A model generated the notes under the pieces. The model searched no databases and was not told the origin of the DNA. It saw nothing but the letters and a program-made list of their open reading frames with translations. From the NCBI GenBank assembly GCA_027943335.1, contig BSBK01002088.1, positions 62,001-126,000 of the forward strand: 64,000 nt of DNA, in the 5' to 3' direction. The number at the start of each line of letters is the position of its first letter. The first letter of the stretch is position 1. The translations under genes and the position numbers were made by a program. Positions 21,867-34,480 of this stretch are shown here, one piece after another. This DNA comes from Chamaecyparis obtusa. Lineage: Eukaryota > Streptophyta > Pinopsida > Cupressales > Cupressaceae.

Positions 21867-23371
21867 GTGAATTTAAGATTGAATCTTGAGAATGCAATGG
21901 TTACACATATGATCTTGTCAAACAAGAAATTTGAAACTATTCATGGAAAGATACTAGAAGATTTGTACAATAGACTTGTGAGAAGAAAGATGAGAGCACA
22001 AGAAGAAGATACTAAAATGAGAGAGAATGTGATTAGACAGTTCTGTGAGATAAGAGATGATGACCATCTTAAGAAGATCCTCAAGCCACTTGAGACCCTA
22101 TTGAGAACCAAAAGAAGAATTATACAAATAATGGGAGGATAGTATAAGAAAGTAAAGACTGAAATTGAACAGGTAGTTGTGCAAGTGCTAGCAAACTTGG
22201 TAGCAGGAAAAGATAGCAAAGATCAAGCAGTTGCAGAACTAGCAGAGAAACAGAGTTCAGAACAAGTAGAGGTAGTTGAAGTTGATGATATTCCCTCTTC
22301 TTCCATAAACATTGGCACAAAATCTATGGACATTGAAGGAACTAAAGTTACTTTAGATTCAAATGATGTGGTACTCAACAGTTTGGACAACATTATTGAC
22401 AATTTGGATTTGGGAGAGCAAGAAAATACTATTGAAATAGAGACTACACATACTGAAGTGCAAATGGAAAAAGAGGCCCATACACCTATTGAAACACAAG
22501 AAGACATCAGTCTTACTCCTAAGACTAGAAATGAGAAAGGAATAGAAACATTGATTGAAGACTTGAGCAAGGAAGTTGATGACGATGATCAAATAAAGTT
22601 GATCACTTCTTTAAACAAAATTATTGGAAAGAACAAGAAAGTTAAGAATTTAGAAGGTAGTCTAAAAGATTTGACTAAGAAGCTACAAAGTGTCATATCT
22701 ACAAAGGTCTTTGATTCAGATCCACTTGAAAGAGCAAAGATGGTAATTAAATCTTTTGATGTTGAATTCACTAATTTAACTGATATTGCTAATGTTAAGG
22801 CTCAGGTAGCTTATGAAGCTGAGATGTTGCAGAACATAAGTCAGAATATCAAGAATGACATTGATAGCCTTGATAGACACATTAAGGACTTAAGGAAACA
22901 TCTTGAGACTGGAAAGTGTTTGTACATTCAATGTACAAAATCTAAGAATATTTTAATTGAAGAAGAAAAGAAGATAAAAGAGAAGCAAGATGAAATTGCA
23001 GCAGAGACAAACTCTTTGGCCAGCCTAAACATGAAGATCAGAATAGTTGAGAATAAGATCAGAAAATTATGTGATGAAATAAGGACTTTAAATGATGAGA
23101 AGAATAAGAAATCTATTAGAATAAACATCTTGAGAGAGCATGTCTCAATCAAGTTGACCATAATAGAAGAGTAGCTAGATGAATGTCTTACTGCTAAGAC
23201 AACATTTTAGAAATTTAATTTTGAGTCCCTCCAAGCTTGTCAGATTGCAACATACGGATTGAGTACTTTACTCAATCTAGTAGAATCAATAAAGAAGGCA
23301 TGGGAGAAAGATTTTGAGACTTGGAAGACAAATTTTGTAGATTGTGTTGCAAGCCTACTGGCTTTGCAATA
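21867..23371 (+). pseudogene. ORF2, N-terminally deleted (inner element)
   Basis: The frame covers only the middle and C-terminal ORF2: an acidic region (about 22180-22500), then long coiled-coil helices (22560-23160, with TNLTDIANVKAQVAYEAEML and KNDIDSLDRHIKDL). It ends WKTNFVDCVASLLALQ. Stops lie at 22140 (TAG), 23172 and 23208. The C-terminal 220 residues align closely with 24672-25335. The N-terminal globular domain of the outer copy is missing. Confidence 0.75.
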
Positions 23372-23441
23372 AGACAGTAAGGTAAAAGTTTTGACACAAT
23401 TTTTGTATATCCCTTTCCACCCTTTATTTTGTCATTGTTGT

Positions 23442-23674
23442 CAAAGGGGGAGAGATACTTAGAAAATTGTCTATATGATGAGGAAGGATACTCATAGGGG
23501 AAGTTCTATGGAGTATTATGAAGTTTTATAGATTATTTTATATATTTTGAGGAGATATAAGGATAGTATACTTATTTTATACTATGGCCACAATTTTGAT
23601 ACAAATTTTGAGATTTTCACTTGTACACTTAGCCAATTTTCTTATATGTTGCCACCAATGACAAAGGGGGAGAT
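23442..23674 (+). promoter_or_regulatory. Two polypurine tracts before the inner 3' LTR
   Basis: TCAAAGGGGGAGAGA at 23441-23455 and ACAAAGGGGGAGAT at 23661-23674, the second touching the LTR. These are the plus-strand primer sites. Repeated tracts of this kind are typical of Sireviruses. Confidence 0.82.
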
Positions 23675-24666
23675 TGTTGGAAATTTGGCTGAGGTATGTA
23701 CATAGATGTTGTAATCATGGCAACATATGTTCCCTATGAAGAGTGCATAAGCTAGAAAGTAAGTATGGAAGATCACAGACTAAAATTGTCTAAGTATGAA
23801 ACAGTGATTTTGATAGAGCACCCGATACAGTTTGTTTTGGTGACATTCACTGGAGCATGATCAGAGTTTGTGTAGTTGAACATAGACTCTATGGTGTCTA
23901 AGGATACCCCATCTTAGTGTGCAAAAGACTATGGATATTATAGACAAAATTATGACTATTTTACTAATGACAGAGTACAACTGATAGTGCAGTTTTGAAG
24001 ACAAAACTAGTAAATGAATTAAGGGATTATTTTGCTTGTCAAAATAATGACTTAATATTATAAAGAGATGAAATCCTAGATGTTTACTCTTGGATAAAGA
24101 TATGAAAGCTAACAAGAGAAAGATATTATGATTGTATCTTGTATAAATAAAGATGTATCGAGCATACTTGAAATGTAACATGTAATATATGTAAATTGTG
24201 ATAGTAGTGAAAGTTGTTGATGCAAAGTTGTAAGCAGTACCATATTGTAATTAGTAAACATTTGTATTACTTGTTTCAGCAGTGAGCTCATCTAGTAATC
24301 AGGTTTTGTATCTACAACTCCTAACAGGGTTGAGGCTTCTAACAAGGCCTATAGTCCCTTAATTAGGACTGATACACTATATGATTGTAACAGGCTCCTA
24401 ACAGGGTCAACATCCTTAATTGGATATCTTTTGATTAGTATATCTTTGTGGGTACCATCCCCACTAGGGTTTTCCCTTGGCTAGGATTTCCTCGAGAACA
24501 TACCATGTGTTATGAGTTCTTTACATTTACTATTATGTATGCTATTTAGTTTCTTATGCTTTGTATGCATTAAAGTAATCTGTTATATCCATAAGTGGGC
24601 AAAAGAAAAAGTTTGTGAAATACTAATTCACCCCCCCCCCCCTCTTAGTATTTCCTATTTCTAACA
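23675..24666 (+). repeat. 3' LTR of the inner element
   Basis: TGTTGG...CTAACA, 992 bp, TATAAAG near 24059. It has an expanded C run (12 C) near 24631. Flanked right by CAAAT. Confidence 0.93.
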
Positions 24667-24671
24667 CAAAT

Positions 24672-25335
24672 TCTAGAAGCAAACCCTCTAGAGAAAGAAA
24701 AGATGGTAATGAGCACTTTTGACAACGAATTCACAAATCTATCTGATATAGCAAAAGTGAAAGCTCAAGTAGCCTATGAGGCTAAAATGCTTTTGAACAT
24801 TAGCCAAAATATCAGGAATGATATCAACAATCTTGATATCTGTATAAAGGACTTAAGGATGAATTTGGAAATAGGAAAATCTTTGTACATCTAGTGTACA
24901 AAATCAGAGACCTTGACAGTAGAAGAAGATAATAAGATGAAGATGAAGGAAGCAGAGATTCAGAATGAAACTAACCTTCTTTCTAGCCCCAATGTGAAGG
25001 TATTTGATGTTGAGAAGAAAATTCGTAAGTTATATGATGAAATCAAAGTTTTTCAAGATGAAAGAGATATAAAAATGAAAAGATTCACTCTTTTAAGAGA
25101 GAACACTTCTATGAAGTTAAGCATTATTGAAGAGCAGTTGGAAGAATGTCTTTCAGCTAAGACATCTTTTCAAAAGTTTAACTTTGAAAACCTCCAAGCA
25201 TGTGAAATAGCATCTTATGGACTGAGCGCACTACTCAATGTGGTAGATTGCATTAAGAAATCATGGGAGAATGAGTTAGAAGAAATCAAGATCAATTTTG
25301 TAGATTGTGTTGTAAGCCTACTGGCTTTGCAATAA
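24672..25335 (+). pseudogene. ORF2 C-terminal coiled coil (outer element)
   Basis: Continuation of the ORF2 frame interrupted at 19096. It contains FTNLSDIAKVKAQVAYEAKM and further coiled coil, and ends INFVDCVVSLLALQ at the stop 25333-25335. One internal stop (TAG 24895-24897) stands at a Gln codon kept in the inner copy. Confidence 0.78.
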
Positions 25336-25403
25336 TGAATTAAGGTATAATCTTTTTGTGATATAGTTTTGTAACCCTCCTTACCTTTATTTTGGCATTG
25401 TTG

Positions 25404-25610
25404 TCAAAGGGGGAGAGATATATAGTAGAAAATTGATAGTATATGATAAGGATTGATACTCTTAGGGAGTATTGTATTAAAGATAATATTTTTGAGGAGT
25501 TATAAGGATAGTATATGTATTTTTTATACTATGGCCACAATTTTGAAAATTTGAAGTTGTACACTTAGCCAATTTTCTCATATGTTGCCACCAATGAAAA
25601 AGGGGGAGAT
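25404..25610 (+). promoter_or_regulatory. Two polypurine tracts before the outer 3' LTR
   Basis: TCAAAGGGGGAGAGA near 25404-25418 and AAAAAGGGGGAGAT at 25597-25610, the latter adjacent to the LTR. Confidence 0.82.
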
Positions 25611-26610
25611 TGTTGGCAATTTGGCTGAGTTTATTACATAGATGTTGTCATTATGGAAACATATGATCCACATGAAGATCACATGGGTCAGAGAGCTAGT
25701 ATGACAGAGCGCAATGTAAAATTGTCTAAGTATGAGACAGTATTTTTACCAGTGAACCTGGACACAGTTTTTGTTTTCGATGTTGATTGGAGTAATTTCA
25801 ATGCTTTCACACTTGAAAATAGACTCTATGATGACTATTGAAGTCCCATCTTAGAGTACAAGTTAGTATGGCATGTACGGAAGAAGTTATGATAGTTTTA
25901 CTAAAGATAGTGTTAAGCCGATAGGACAAAATATGAAGACAGAATTAGTAAAGAGTTAAGGGATTATTTTTTTATCAAAATAATGACTTAAAAATATAAA
26001 GGGACTAAATCATAGATGTTAACCCTTGGATAAAGTTATTTGTATAAATGTAATTGTAATTGTAAGAAAAGAAGAGAAGTAATGAAATGTAATGAAGTAG
26101 TGACATGATGCGAAATATATGATAGTGATAGTGAAAGAGTAGTGAAGAGATATTGATGCAAGCAGTATAAGGTTATCTATCTTAACCTAATTTTGTAATC
26201 AATGTATATTTTACATTACTTATTTGGGAAGTGGGCTGATCTAGTAATCACATTTTGTACTAACAACTCCTAATAGGGTTGAGGCTTCTAACAAGGCTTA
26301 TAGTCCCTTAATCAGGATTGATACACTATATGCTTGTAATAAACTCCTAACATGGTCAACATCCTTAAAAAGATACTTTTGATTAGTTGATCTTTGTGGG
26401 TACCATCCCCACCAGGGTTTTCCCTTGGCCAGGGTTTCCTCAAGAATAAATAATGTGTTATGAGTTTTTTAGTTTTACTGCTATGCATGTTGTTTAGCTT
26501 CTTATGTTATGCATGTATAAAGATAATCTGTTATATCCATAATTGGGAAAAAGATAAAGTTTGTAGAATAATGATTCACCCCCCCCTCTTAGTATTCCCT
26601 ATTTCTAACA
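25611..26610 (+). repeat. 3' LTR of the outer Sirevirus-like element
   Basis: TGTTGG...CTAACA, 1,000 bp, TATAAAG near 25995. Followed by TTTAC (26611-26615), the right target copy. Confidence 0.93.
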
Positions 26611-26615
26611 TTTAC

Positions 26616-29329
26616 TATCAAAGATAGAAAGAAAGGATCAACTGTCCCTGACACAGTATTAATAACATTTGTATCCAAATAAATTTGAGGAATCTCTGAG
26701 ACTATTTCCCCACACTGGCTTTCATTTGAGTCACTTACTGAGGTAATCAATTTATTAGCCTTAGTGGCACCTTAGGTGTCTGTAGGAGTAACTCCACTCA
26801 CCCAGCTTAAGGCTTTCTCCTTATGCTCTTCTATTCTCATCATTTCTAACAAAGGAACTTTTACAGTGATTTGTGATAGCAACTTACTCATGTCAATAGG
26901 AATGTACTTTAGGTCAACTATATCTTGTTTAATAATAGTGACCTCCTTATTTTCTTCATGTTCAGTTCAGCTAGGATGATCCTTGCTTTGGGTTTTAACC
27001 TCCTTTTGGGTAGAAATGATAGTTTCCTCCAAGGGTTTAGTTTTCACTCTATAAGTCATATTGGGGCTAGTAAAAGTGACATTCCTTTTGATCTTAGTTT
27101 TTTGGACAACCTCAGAAGCCTTATGTTTATCCTAAGATTGTTTCGCATCACTTTTTGACTTTTTGATGAATATACCGATTGACTTATGATTTGGATCACC
27201 CACCACCCTATTCCTTAAGTTATAATTACTCTTAGATTGGGTAACCATATCTACTATGATTTGGGCAATTTTCTCATCAGAGGGCCTTCTCAACACAACT
27301 GACCCATCATCTCTCAAGGTATTACACTAGACTTTGTCTAGTTGACCATCTTCTTCATAAAAAAAAAACATGCTGATGGTAAACCTCATTCCTGGATTGG
27401 GAGCTAGATACACCTTAACCGTCATCCTCTTTAGTGGAGTCCATTTCATCATACATTAATGAAGAAGTCATGGCACATCCTCGGTCATCATAAGACTCTT
27501 CATCATTACTTTCTTGTTCTCCATCTGCAGAGACACTTTGAGAAACCACATAGTAATAAGGATCATGAGGTGATTGACAAATAATACACCATGGAACATC
27601 ATCATTCATGTTCACTATGTTCTTGTGTAATGGGTCAGGAGTTTTATCATTGGGTTTATCCCTTCTTTTAGGGAGCACCGATTTTCCATCCTTCCACTAA
27701 GTGTTATAGGGATAATTCTGCATTCTTGGTAATTTGTTGATGTTATTAAAAGATGGCATGTCATTTTGTGCCAATCTATTATTTCTATTCTCACCAAGCT
27801 TCAAATATTTTATAGAATTTAAAATTTGCTTCAAACTATCATCCTCTTTTGGTTTTGTATCAGATTTCCCTTGTTGCTTCCTATTTGAAACTTGAGGTTT
27901 ATAGTCATCCTGTGTCCCCAATTTTCCTAATATTCTTCTATTTCTTTCTATGTTAATGGCTAACTTGTAAGCCTTTGTGAGGTTTCTAGGGTTTTTGTCT
28001 CTCAAAAGATAACCCATCTTAGAATCAAAAGCATTTAGATAAGTGGCCAAACATATTTTATCATCCATCCTGATAACTTGCAACAATTTATGCATAGCTT
28101 TCTGAAATCTGACATTAAATTCAACAACACCCTCATTTTGGTTTTTCTTGATGTTATTGAATTCATTCAGCATGAAACCTTCATTGGTCTTGTCACCATA
28201 TTGTTCTTTAAAACAATTCTTGAACTATTCCCATGAACTTATGCTAGAATGAGGTAAATTCCTAAACCAATCCCTAGCATCTTCAGCTAGAGATTGAACA
28301 AAAAACTTCAAAACTACATCATTAGGTTCTATGTTGTAGTCATCTATCACATCAATGAAGTTCTTCAAGTGTTCCTCACAGGTGACTGCATTACTTCCAG
28401 TGAATTTTGAGAGTTTTTTGCTAATTTCATTAGGGATAGGATTAGGGTGTCCGGGGATTCCAACAAAAACTAACTACTTGTGTCTCTCATGAATAGATCC
28501 TATTTGAGATGGGCCAACACCTAAAGATGTAGATGTCTAAATATTTGAAACATTGGAGACTTTATGGATAGTAGATGAAGGGAAAGCCTTGGCAGTATTC
28601 AAAACATTTGTACCTTGTGCTAGAGAAGTGGATACTGTATTAGTGGGTCCAGAAGATTGCCTAAGAAACTCAATTTTTCTTTTCATCTTAGCTACAGTAG
28701 CCTCAAGATCTGCCTTTTCTAATTCTTTAGCCAACAATTCCTATTCTCTCTTGGCCTTTTCAAGGTTGTCATCTAACCTTGTTGCTTGTTCTAAAGATTT
28801 TTTAGTAGGATTTGGTTCATTAATTGAAATTCCTACAACTTTTTGTTTGCCCTTATCCTTGGGGTTTCTTATTTCATGTACTTTCTAGATAATGGGTTGT
28901 TCCTTTGTTTGTCTTGATATGGGAACATAATTTATAGCTTCATAATCCAACAATTGTCTCTTCAATTGTTCAAATCTTATCATAGCATGTCTAATCTTTT
29001 CTTCTTTCACTTTCTCTCTTTTTTGTCTTATTTCAGCTTGCTCCTGGATCCTTCTTTCTAATTCATATACTTCCTCAAAAATTTCTTCAGAGTATGGGAG
29101 GGTTGTTTTTGATGAATAATTTTGGGCAAGGACTTCCTCTTGGTGGTCATTAAGCACTTGGTTACCTTGTAAGGAGGAACCATGGGCAAAAGAAGGAACA
29201 AAGTCTTGTCTATTCCTACTTTGGCTTCTAGATCTTCTATTATTTTCAGGGATTCCTCTTCTATAGGGTTGTGCTCTCCTTCCATTATTTTCAGAAGGTG
29301 AATAGTAATCTTCATATTGGTTTAAACTC
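26616..29329 (-). pseudogene. gag: Tat-like gag, main part, with protease N-terminus
   Basis: Read from 29329 downwards: basic N-terminal region, coiled coil (about 29090-28900), a capsid-like domain (MLNEFNNIKKN, FNVRFQKAMHKLLQV, 28170-28000), then PWCIICQSPH (about 27590), part of a zinc-binding motif, and an acidic tail. The same order occurs at 52812-55620 on +. One frame covers 29157-27415; a frameshift in an A-run near 27360 moves it to the frame used at 27317 and below. That frame joins protease at 13510 once the composite insert is left out. The protein would form the particle core; it is inactive through several stops. Confidence 0.86.
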
Positions 29330-30652
29330 TGTTGGAAATATTCAGGAATTAACCGAGTTACTGAGAGGGGAGGGGTGAATCGGTAACTCCAAATTTTCTT
29401 ACAATTTTAACATGTAATTTACTTTTTAGCCTTTGCATACAGAAAGCATGAAAATTAAAAGCATTCACAATAATGACACATAGATTTGGTTACCCAGAAA
29501 CCTTCCAAAAGAAAGTAAAACTGGGGCGGGGATGAAACCCACAAAGCTTTAATACTGCAGAATAAAGTTGGCCGGTTAAGGCTTACAATTTGATCACTTC
29601 TGATGATCTGCCCTGTTAGGAGCAATAAGGATTGCTAAATCCACCCTGTTAAAGGATTTACAAAACATACAATGAAGTATGCACTCGGTAAAGAGATTTT
29701 TACAAAGACTGTTAGGTCTACCCGGTTAAAGGATTTAGTACTGATTCACCTGTTAGAATGAAACAGTAGATCTCTGCTTTGCAACTGGATTGCTGATTGA
29801 GATTTGCTGATGTACTGATCACCTTCTGTGATGAATTTGTCTTTGTTGTACCTTATACTTCTGAAGCCTTCTGTAATTCGCTTATCTCTGCCTTTCTTTC
29901 TTTTTCACATATGTTTTTCATTCATACATCTTTACATTTTTACAACATTGTTTATATACAAGTCTTAAACAATTAACTACAATTACAATTACACAGTCGG
30001 CTTGAAAAATAAACATAAGTGCTACTAAGTTGGCCCAAGTATGGTTACTCGGTTCCTGCAAACTGACTCGGTGACTTTCTGATACTCGGCGTCCACTGCA
30101 TTACTCGGCATCGTCATGCACTCGGTAGAAGTGAAGGCACGGTTCATACTGATCACTCGGTAGGTTTTGAACTCGGTAAGTACTGGTGACTCGGTAGACA
30201 TGATGTTACTCGGTTTACACTATCTTGTTTGGTTTGTACTAACTTGCTCAGTTTGCACTGTCTGCTCGGTTTGCACTGTCTGCTCGGTTTGCATTGTCTG
30301 CTCGGTTTGCACTGTCTGCTTGGTTTGCACTATCTGCTCAGTTTGCACTGTTTGCTCAGTTTGCACTATCTGCTCGGTTTGCACTGTCTGCTCAGTTTGC
30401 ACTGTCTGCTCGGTTTGCACTGTTTGCTCGGTTTGCACTGTCTGCTCGGTTTGCACTGTCTGCTCGGTTTGCACTGTCTGCTCGGTTTGCACTGTCTGCT
30501 CGGTTTGCACTCTCTGCTCGGTTTGCACTATCTGCTCGGTTTGCACTGTTTGCTCAGTTTGCACTGTCTGCTCGGTTTGCACTGTCTGCTTGGTTTGCAC
30601 CCAGAATGCAAATAAGTGTTGTCACTAGTGGCAATTCTGCTTAATGCCAACA
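29330..30652 (-). repeat. 3' LTR of the third element (1,323 bp)
   Basis: On minus it begins TGTTGGCATTAAGC and ends ...CCAACA. A TATATAAA box is read on minus at 29951-29958. It contains 20 copies of an 18-bp tandem repeat (about 30248-30600) and many CTCGGT words. Longer than its partner by 90 bp. Confidence 0.93.
30232..30606. repeat. 18-bp minisatellite, 20 units
   Basis: Unit GCTCGGTTTGCACTGTCT, with scattered changes (CTCAG, CTTGG, CTATC, TGTTT). As 18 is a multiple of three, all frames stay open and give repeated Cys- or Leu-rich peptides on paper. I do not regard these as genes. Confidence 0.95.
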
Positions 30653-30852
30653 ATCTCCCCCTTTAGCATTAGTGACAAAAACACTTATTGGCCAAAACTT
30701 ATATACACGAATCATGCTGAGTTTTATTTTGATTTTTCAAAATTTGTCTTTGTTATAGGGCTTTATACATTGTCTCCCCCTTTCAATGTGATAACTGTTT
30801 CTTATACAAATCTATACATATCTCTCCTTCTATACATATCTCCCCCTTTTTG
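30653..30852 (-). promoter_or_regulatory. Three polypurine tracts before the third element's 3' LTR
   Basis: Minus-strand AAAGGGGGAGAT touches the LTR (30653-30664). Further GGGGGAGA cores lie at about 30773-30783 and 30837-30848. This matches the repeated-tract layout of the other two elements. Confidence 0.82.
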
Positions 30853-31037
30853 ATGATAATGCCAAAGGTGCATATACAAGTTATTTACAGAGAGAATCCA
30901 AAATTTGATAGAAAATCAGAATGTACCTTCATTATTAGTGCCAGGGTTCTGTCCCAACTTTCTTGCAGGATCTTACATGTTTGTATAGCAATTTGGACTT
31001 CTGCAGAGAGTTCAATCATGTGATCTGCTATAGAGAA

Positions 31038-34037
31038 CTAATTGTCATGAATCAATGTTTTGGAATGTTCAATGTGCTTATACATTGTATTCATGATGGG
31101 AAGGATCATGTGTTGGATGTCTAGCAGTGTGGACCGGATCCTTGAGTCTTCTTTCAGTAGATCAGACTGCATATTAGATAGGTGTGAAATTTTCATGTGA
31201 TGAGCAGAGCTTGAACTTGGTTCAAGTTGCAGCTTCTGTATGCTAATCTTCATATCCTCATCTATTTTATTCATTTTATCCTTAACATCCTTTGTGAACT
31301 CGGCAATATTGCACAGTCTGGCCAAAAGAGAGGTAGCATTCGAATAGATAGATTCAATGTTAGACAAAACTGAAGACAATTCCACTTGGTTAATAGCTAT
31401 GTGCTGAGCAATGTGCTCAAGCACTTTATTGTTGAATCTCTTCTCGGCTCTTTCAACTAACTTTTCTGTCCCGGATGAGTCCTCATTGTATTTCTCAACT
31501 GCTTCTGCTAATTGTAACAAAACATGCTGGGAGGAGTCTACTTTAATGCCTAATGCATCAGACAAAATGTCCTTAGCATCCTTGATGATTTGATACTCCT
31601 TGTCTCTCTCCTCTATAAGCTTCTTTTGTTTTGCTTTCCTTTGGAGGATCTCACCTATATTTTGCATCTGGTCCGCTGATAGATTTGCAAAATCTAAAGT
31701 AGGAATCTCTATCTCTTCATCTAGGTCTATATCCTCTACTACATTTTTACCCAAAAATTTTATACTCGGTAGAGCCTTAGGCTTATATGTACTTAATGCT
31801 TTGGTAGTAGTGACAGTAGATAAAGTAGGGCTGGCTATAGATACTGGCATACTTTCTACTGGAGAACTTAAAATATTTACACTTGAAAATTCAAAAACTG
31901 GAAAACTTACTGCTGGAAAACTTGATGGTGCAGGAGACTGCAGCTCGGTAGAAGAAATGGTAGCTGCTTCTGTTGTTGCTAAGGATGATTGGACAAATGT
32001 GGAAGTTGTCACAACCATGCTTGAAGGTGTCTCCGGGCTGGATGTAGAAACTTTCACTGGAGAGGTAGGAAGGGATGCAATGACTTCTGCTGCTATCCTC
32101 ACAGTATCATCTACCTCAGTGTCTTCTTCTTGTTCATCACTGTCATCTTCAATATCTTTTATTATTACAGTTTCAATGCTCAGTTGGTGAAGGTGGTATA
32201 TGTTCTTCCATGTGGCATTTGCAGCCTTCACAATCGATTCAATATTGTTGATCAAAATCAAACAAGTATTGAACTTCAATGTCATCTTATTTTCATTTTC
32301 TTTTAATGCCTTCTTTACTTCATCATTATTCAAGCTCGGCATCAACTGTCTCAGGTTTTGATCAAATATGTCTATCACCGTTTGCTTTGCATTGCTCCAT
32401 CTCATTTTTATTGGATTCAATAGAACTGCTGGAACCTGTGGGGCAATTTCTTCAGGAGAGTATTTCCACTGTCCCATCTTCTCAATAACAGCATCTTCTA
32501 TTTCCTTCTGTTCTGCTTCCGATCTGGTTTCATATCTCAAGGATTTTATGTTACTTACTCCAGATCCTGATCCGTCTCTAAAGAGTTTGAGCTTTTCTTG
32601 AAGGTTTAAAGGAGGCCTTTTGAATACAATGTCTTTATCTGCCTTTTCTGCCTTGTCTGCCTTGCCTCTTGTATTTCTCCTTGTAAACACAGCAGTGGGA
32701 GGCATAGTTGCCTTAGTGATGAAAACTTTTCCTTTCTTCTTTGTAGGTTCTAGTTCCTCTGTTTTCTCATCCTTTTCCTCTTTTTTTTCATCTTTTTCTT
32801 CTTTGTCCTCGGTTATCATTTGCATTTTGGCTATCCTCTTCTTTCCTTTGTTTACCGCCTGTGGAAGCTTTATGCTTAGTTCAATTCTCACCTTAGCTTC
32901 ATCATATGTTCCAAAATATGGAGCTTTGGGATTGACAGGCTGATTAAGAAGAGCTTCAATGATATTCTTGGTTTCATCAATATTTACCTCATAAGGAAGA
33001 GGTTTTACATATACAGTCCTCGGTTTAACTGCTTGAATATATACATTATCATAATCTACCATAAAACAGATGTCATCTTTGTAATCTTCCACCAACTTCT
33101 ATGGAATCTGGAATCTGTCATTCATTTTCTCTTTGAAAGACTCAAAATAATTATCCATGATGCTTTCAAAGTTTTCACCCATTTCTGAGATGTATTCATT
33201 TATTTCATAGAGGACTGGCACATCTTTTCTCCATACAACTTTTCCTTTAGAAGGGAAGAATTTCTGAACATAGAAGAATAAACAGACCAACAAGGATCCA
33301 AACTTACATGGATTGTTTTTGGAAGTTTTAATGCTTTCCATGTTTTTGTTAAACTATTTTAACAATAAGTCTGCTAGGTCAAATGTCAAGTTGTTCTTGA
33401 CCACTTTGTATGCTAGGTCAATAGCTTCACAGGAGACACTGTTCTGTCAACTAGAGCTGTAAATCTTATGGGAAATGATGTGTGTACCAAACTTCAGTTC
33501 AGCATCGGTAATGCTGCTAACTTTCATGCCTCTACCATCCCACTCGGCTAGGGTTTTCTTCTCTAGTTCCGTCCGACCTAGGGTTTTGGTAGTTTTAGCT
33601 TTGTTCAACATGGGAAGACCGGTGACTTGTTGAATCATTTTCTTTGTGATCTCAATAGGTTGCTCAAGCCAAATTTTTCCATCATGTACACGGATGAGAA
33701 TATATCTAACCCATTTATCTCAAAAGTTTCGAGGTAGATGTGCAATGTGAACTAAACCTTTATCTTCCAGATGTTTGTGCTCGGGTTTCAGAATACCATC
33801 CACACATAGTTCCTCATGCACAATATCTAGTTCTAGGTTCCCCATTTCATGAATTGAATAGTTAAAATGATTGCGGATATCGTTAATAAGAAGTACCTTA
33901 GGAGGAATCTGGGATTGAGCTCCGTTCGGATCTAGGGCTGCTGCAATTGCGGGCACGATCTTAAAATCTGGTGCTTTCCACTCCCCTTGGACTAACATAT
34001 CAGATCCTTTCTTCACTGAAGTGTTGGATGATGCCAT
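31038..34037 (-). pseudogene. ORF2 of the third element (about 1,000 codons)
   Basis: ATG at 34037 opens one frame down to the stop at 31038. Only four premature stops break it: 33720-33722, 33447-33449, 33354-33356 and 33096-33098. Layout: N-terminal globular domain (MASSNTSVKK..., VTGLPM, WDGRGMKVSSI, CKFGSLLVCLFFYVQKFFP, YKDDICFMVD); Lys/Glu-rich linker (about 32740-32830); Ser/Thr/Pro-rich linker (about 31760-32110); C-terminal coiled coil (about 31040-31700). The last 685 codons are uninterrupted. It aligns in order with 16266-25335 on +. Function unknown; no polymerase, protease or integrase motif is seen. Confidence 0.8.
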
Positions 34038-34480
34038 GGTAGCTCACAGAAAATTCCTTTCACAAAAGTATTAAATCACCGGGTTGCTCTTGAAATTTTC
34101 TCCTCTCAAAGTGCTAAAGATTCGCGGTGAAGAATGAGTTTGATTACTTACTTTTTGTTTACAACTCTGTCATTAATGCTCATTTCAAATTAGGGTATGA
34201 ATTCTGACAGACTGTCACCCACTAAGAATTAATTGCTCGGAAAAGACTTCGCAACTCGGTGAACTCGAGAATTCACTTTGCTCCAACCTCGCTTGGTAAA
34301 GACGGGTACCAACCTTGCTCGGTGAAGACTGATACCGACCTTTCTCGGTGAAGACTGATACCGACCTCCCTGTGATCTCACTGCATCTTGCATGCTGATT
34401 TAGATCTTTCTTTTAATTTCGGTTCTGGAACTGCTTGAGATTGATCTATGAGAATACAGTTCCAGTGCTTCCTTGGAAAT
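34038..34480 (-). other. Spacer between reduced Gag and ORF2, with short repeats
   Basis: Non-coding. It holds about three imperfect 26-bp units of the CTCGGTGAAGACTGATACCG type at 34290-34370. The same CTCGGT word fills the LTR. Confidence 0.7.

Larger units (their letters stand above)
19096..24666 (+). mobile_element. Inner pol-less Sirevirus-like LTR element
   Basis: 5,571 bp, LTRs 19096-20082 and 23675-24666, flanked by CAAAT. It belongs to the same family as its host but to another LTR subfamily. It has a primer site at 20085-20096, the reduced Gag, a shortened ORF2 and two polypurine tracts (23442-23455 and 23661-23674). Insert plus one duplication is 5,576 bp, and the host ORF2 frame continues correctly at 24672. 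Confidence 0.93.
13516..26610 (+). mobile_element. Outer pol-less Sirevirus-like LTR element (with nested inserts)
   Basis: 13,095 bp bounded by LTRs at 13516-14522 and 25611-26610 and by a perfect TTTAC duplication. Without the inner element and the TRIM it is about 7.2 kb. It has an initiator-Met primer site, a coiled-coil/zinc-knuckle Gag (14594-15880), a second large ORF (16266-25335, split), two AAAGGGGGAGA polypurine tracts and no RT, RNase H, protease or integrase. Multiple tracts of this kind are a hallmark of Sireviruses (Ty1/copia). Confidence 0.9.

Noticed and set aside
30232..30606. CRISPR-like array of regular repeats
   Set aside because: Units are head-to-tail without spacers, in a plant retroelement LTR.
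30167..30628. Cys-rich, Leu-rich and Gln/Thr-rich repeat proteins across the 18-bp array on both strands
   Set aside because: A repeat unit divisible by three keeps every frame open. The array lies in an LTR and varies in unit number, so these are not genes.
31411..32943. Several open frames on + opposite ORF2
   Set aside because: They are antisense shadows of the uninterrupted 685-codon part of ORF2, whose homology and domain layout lie on minus.
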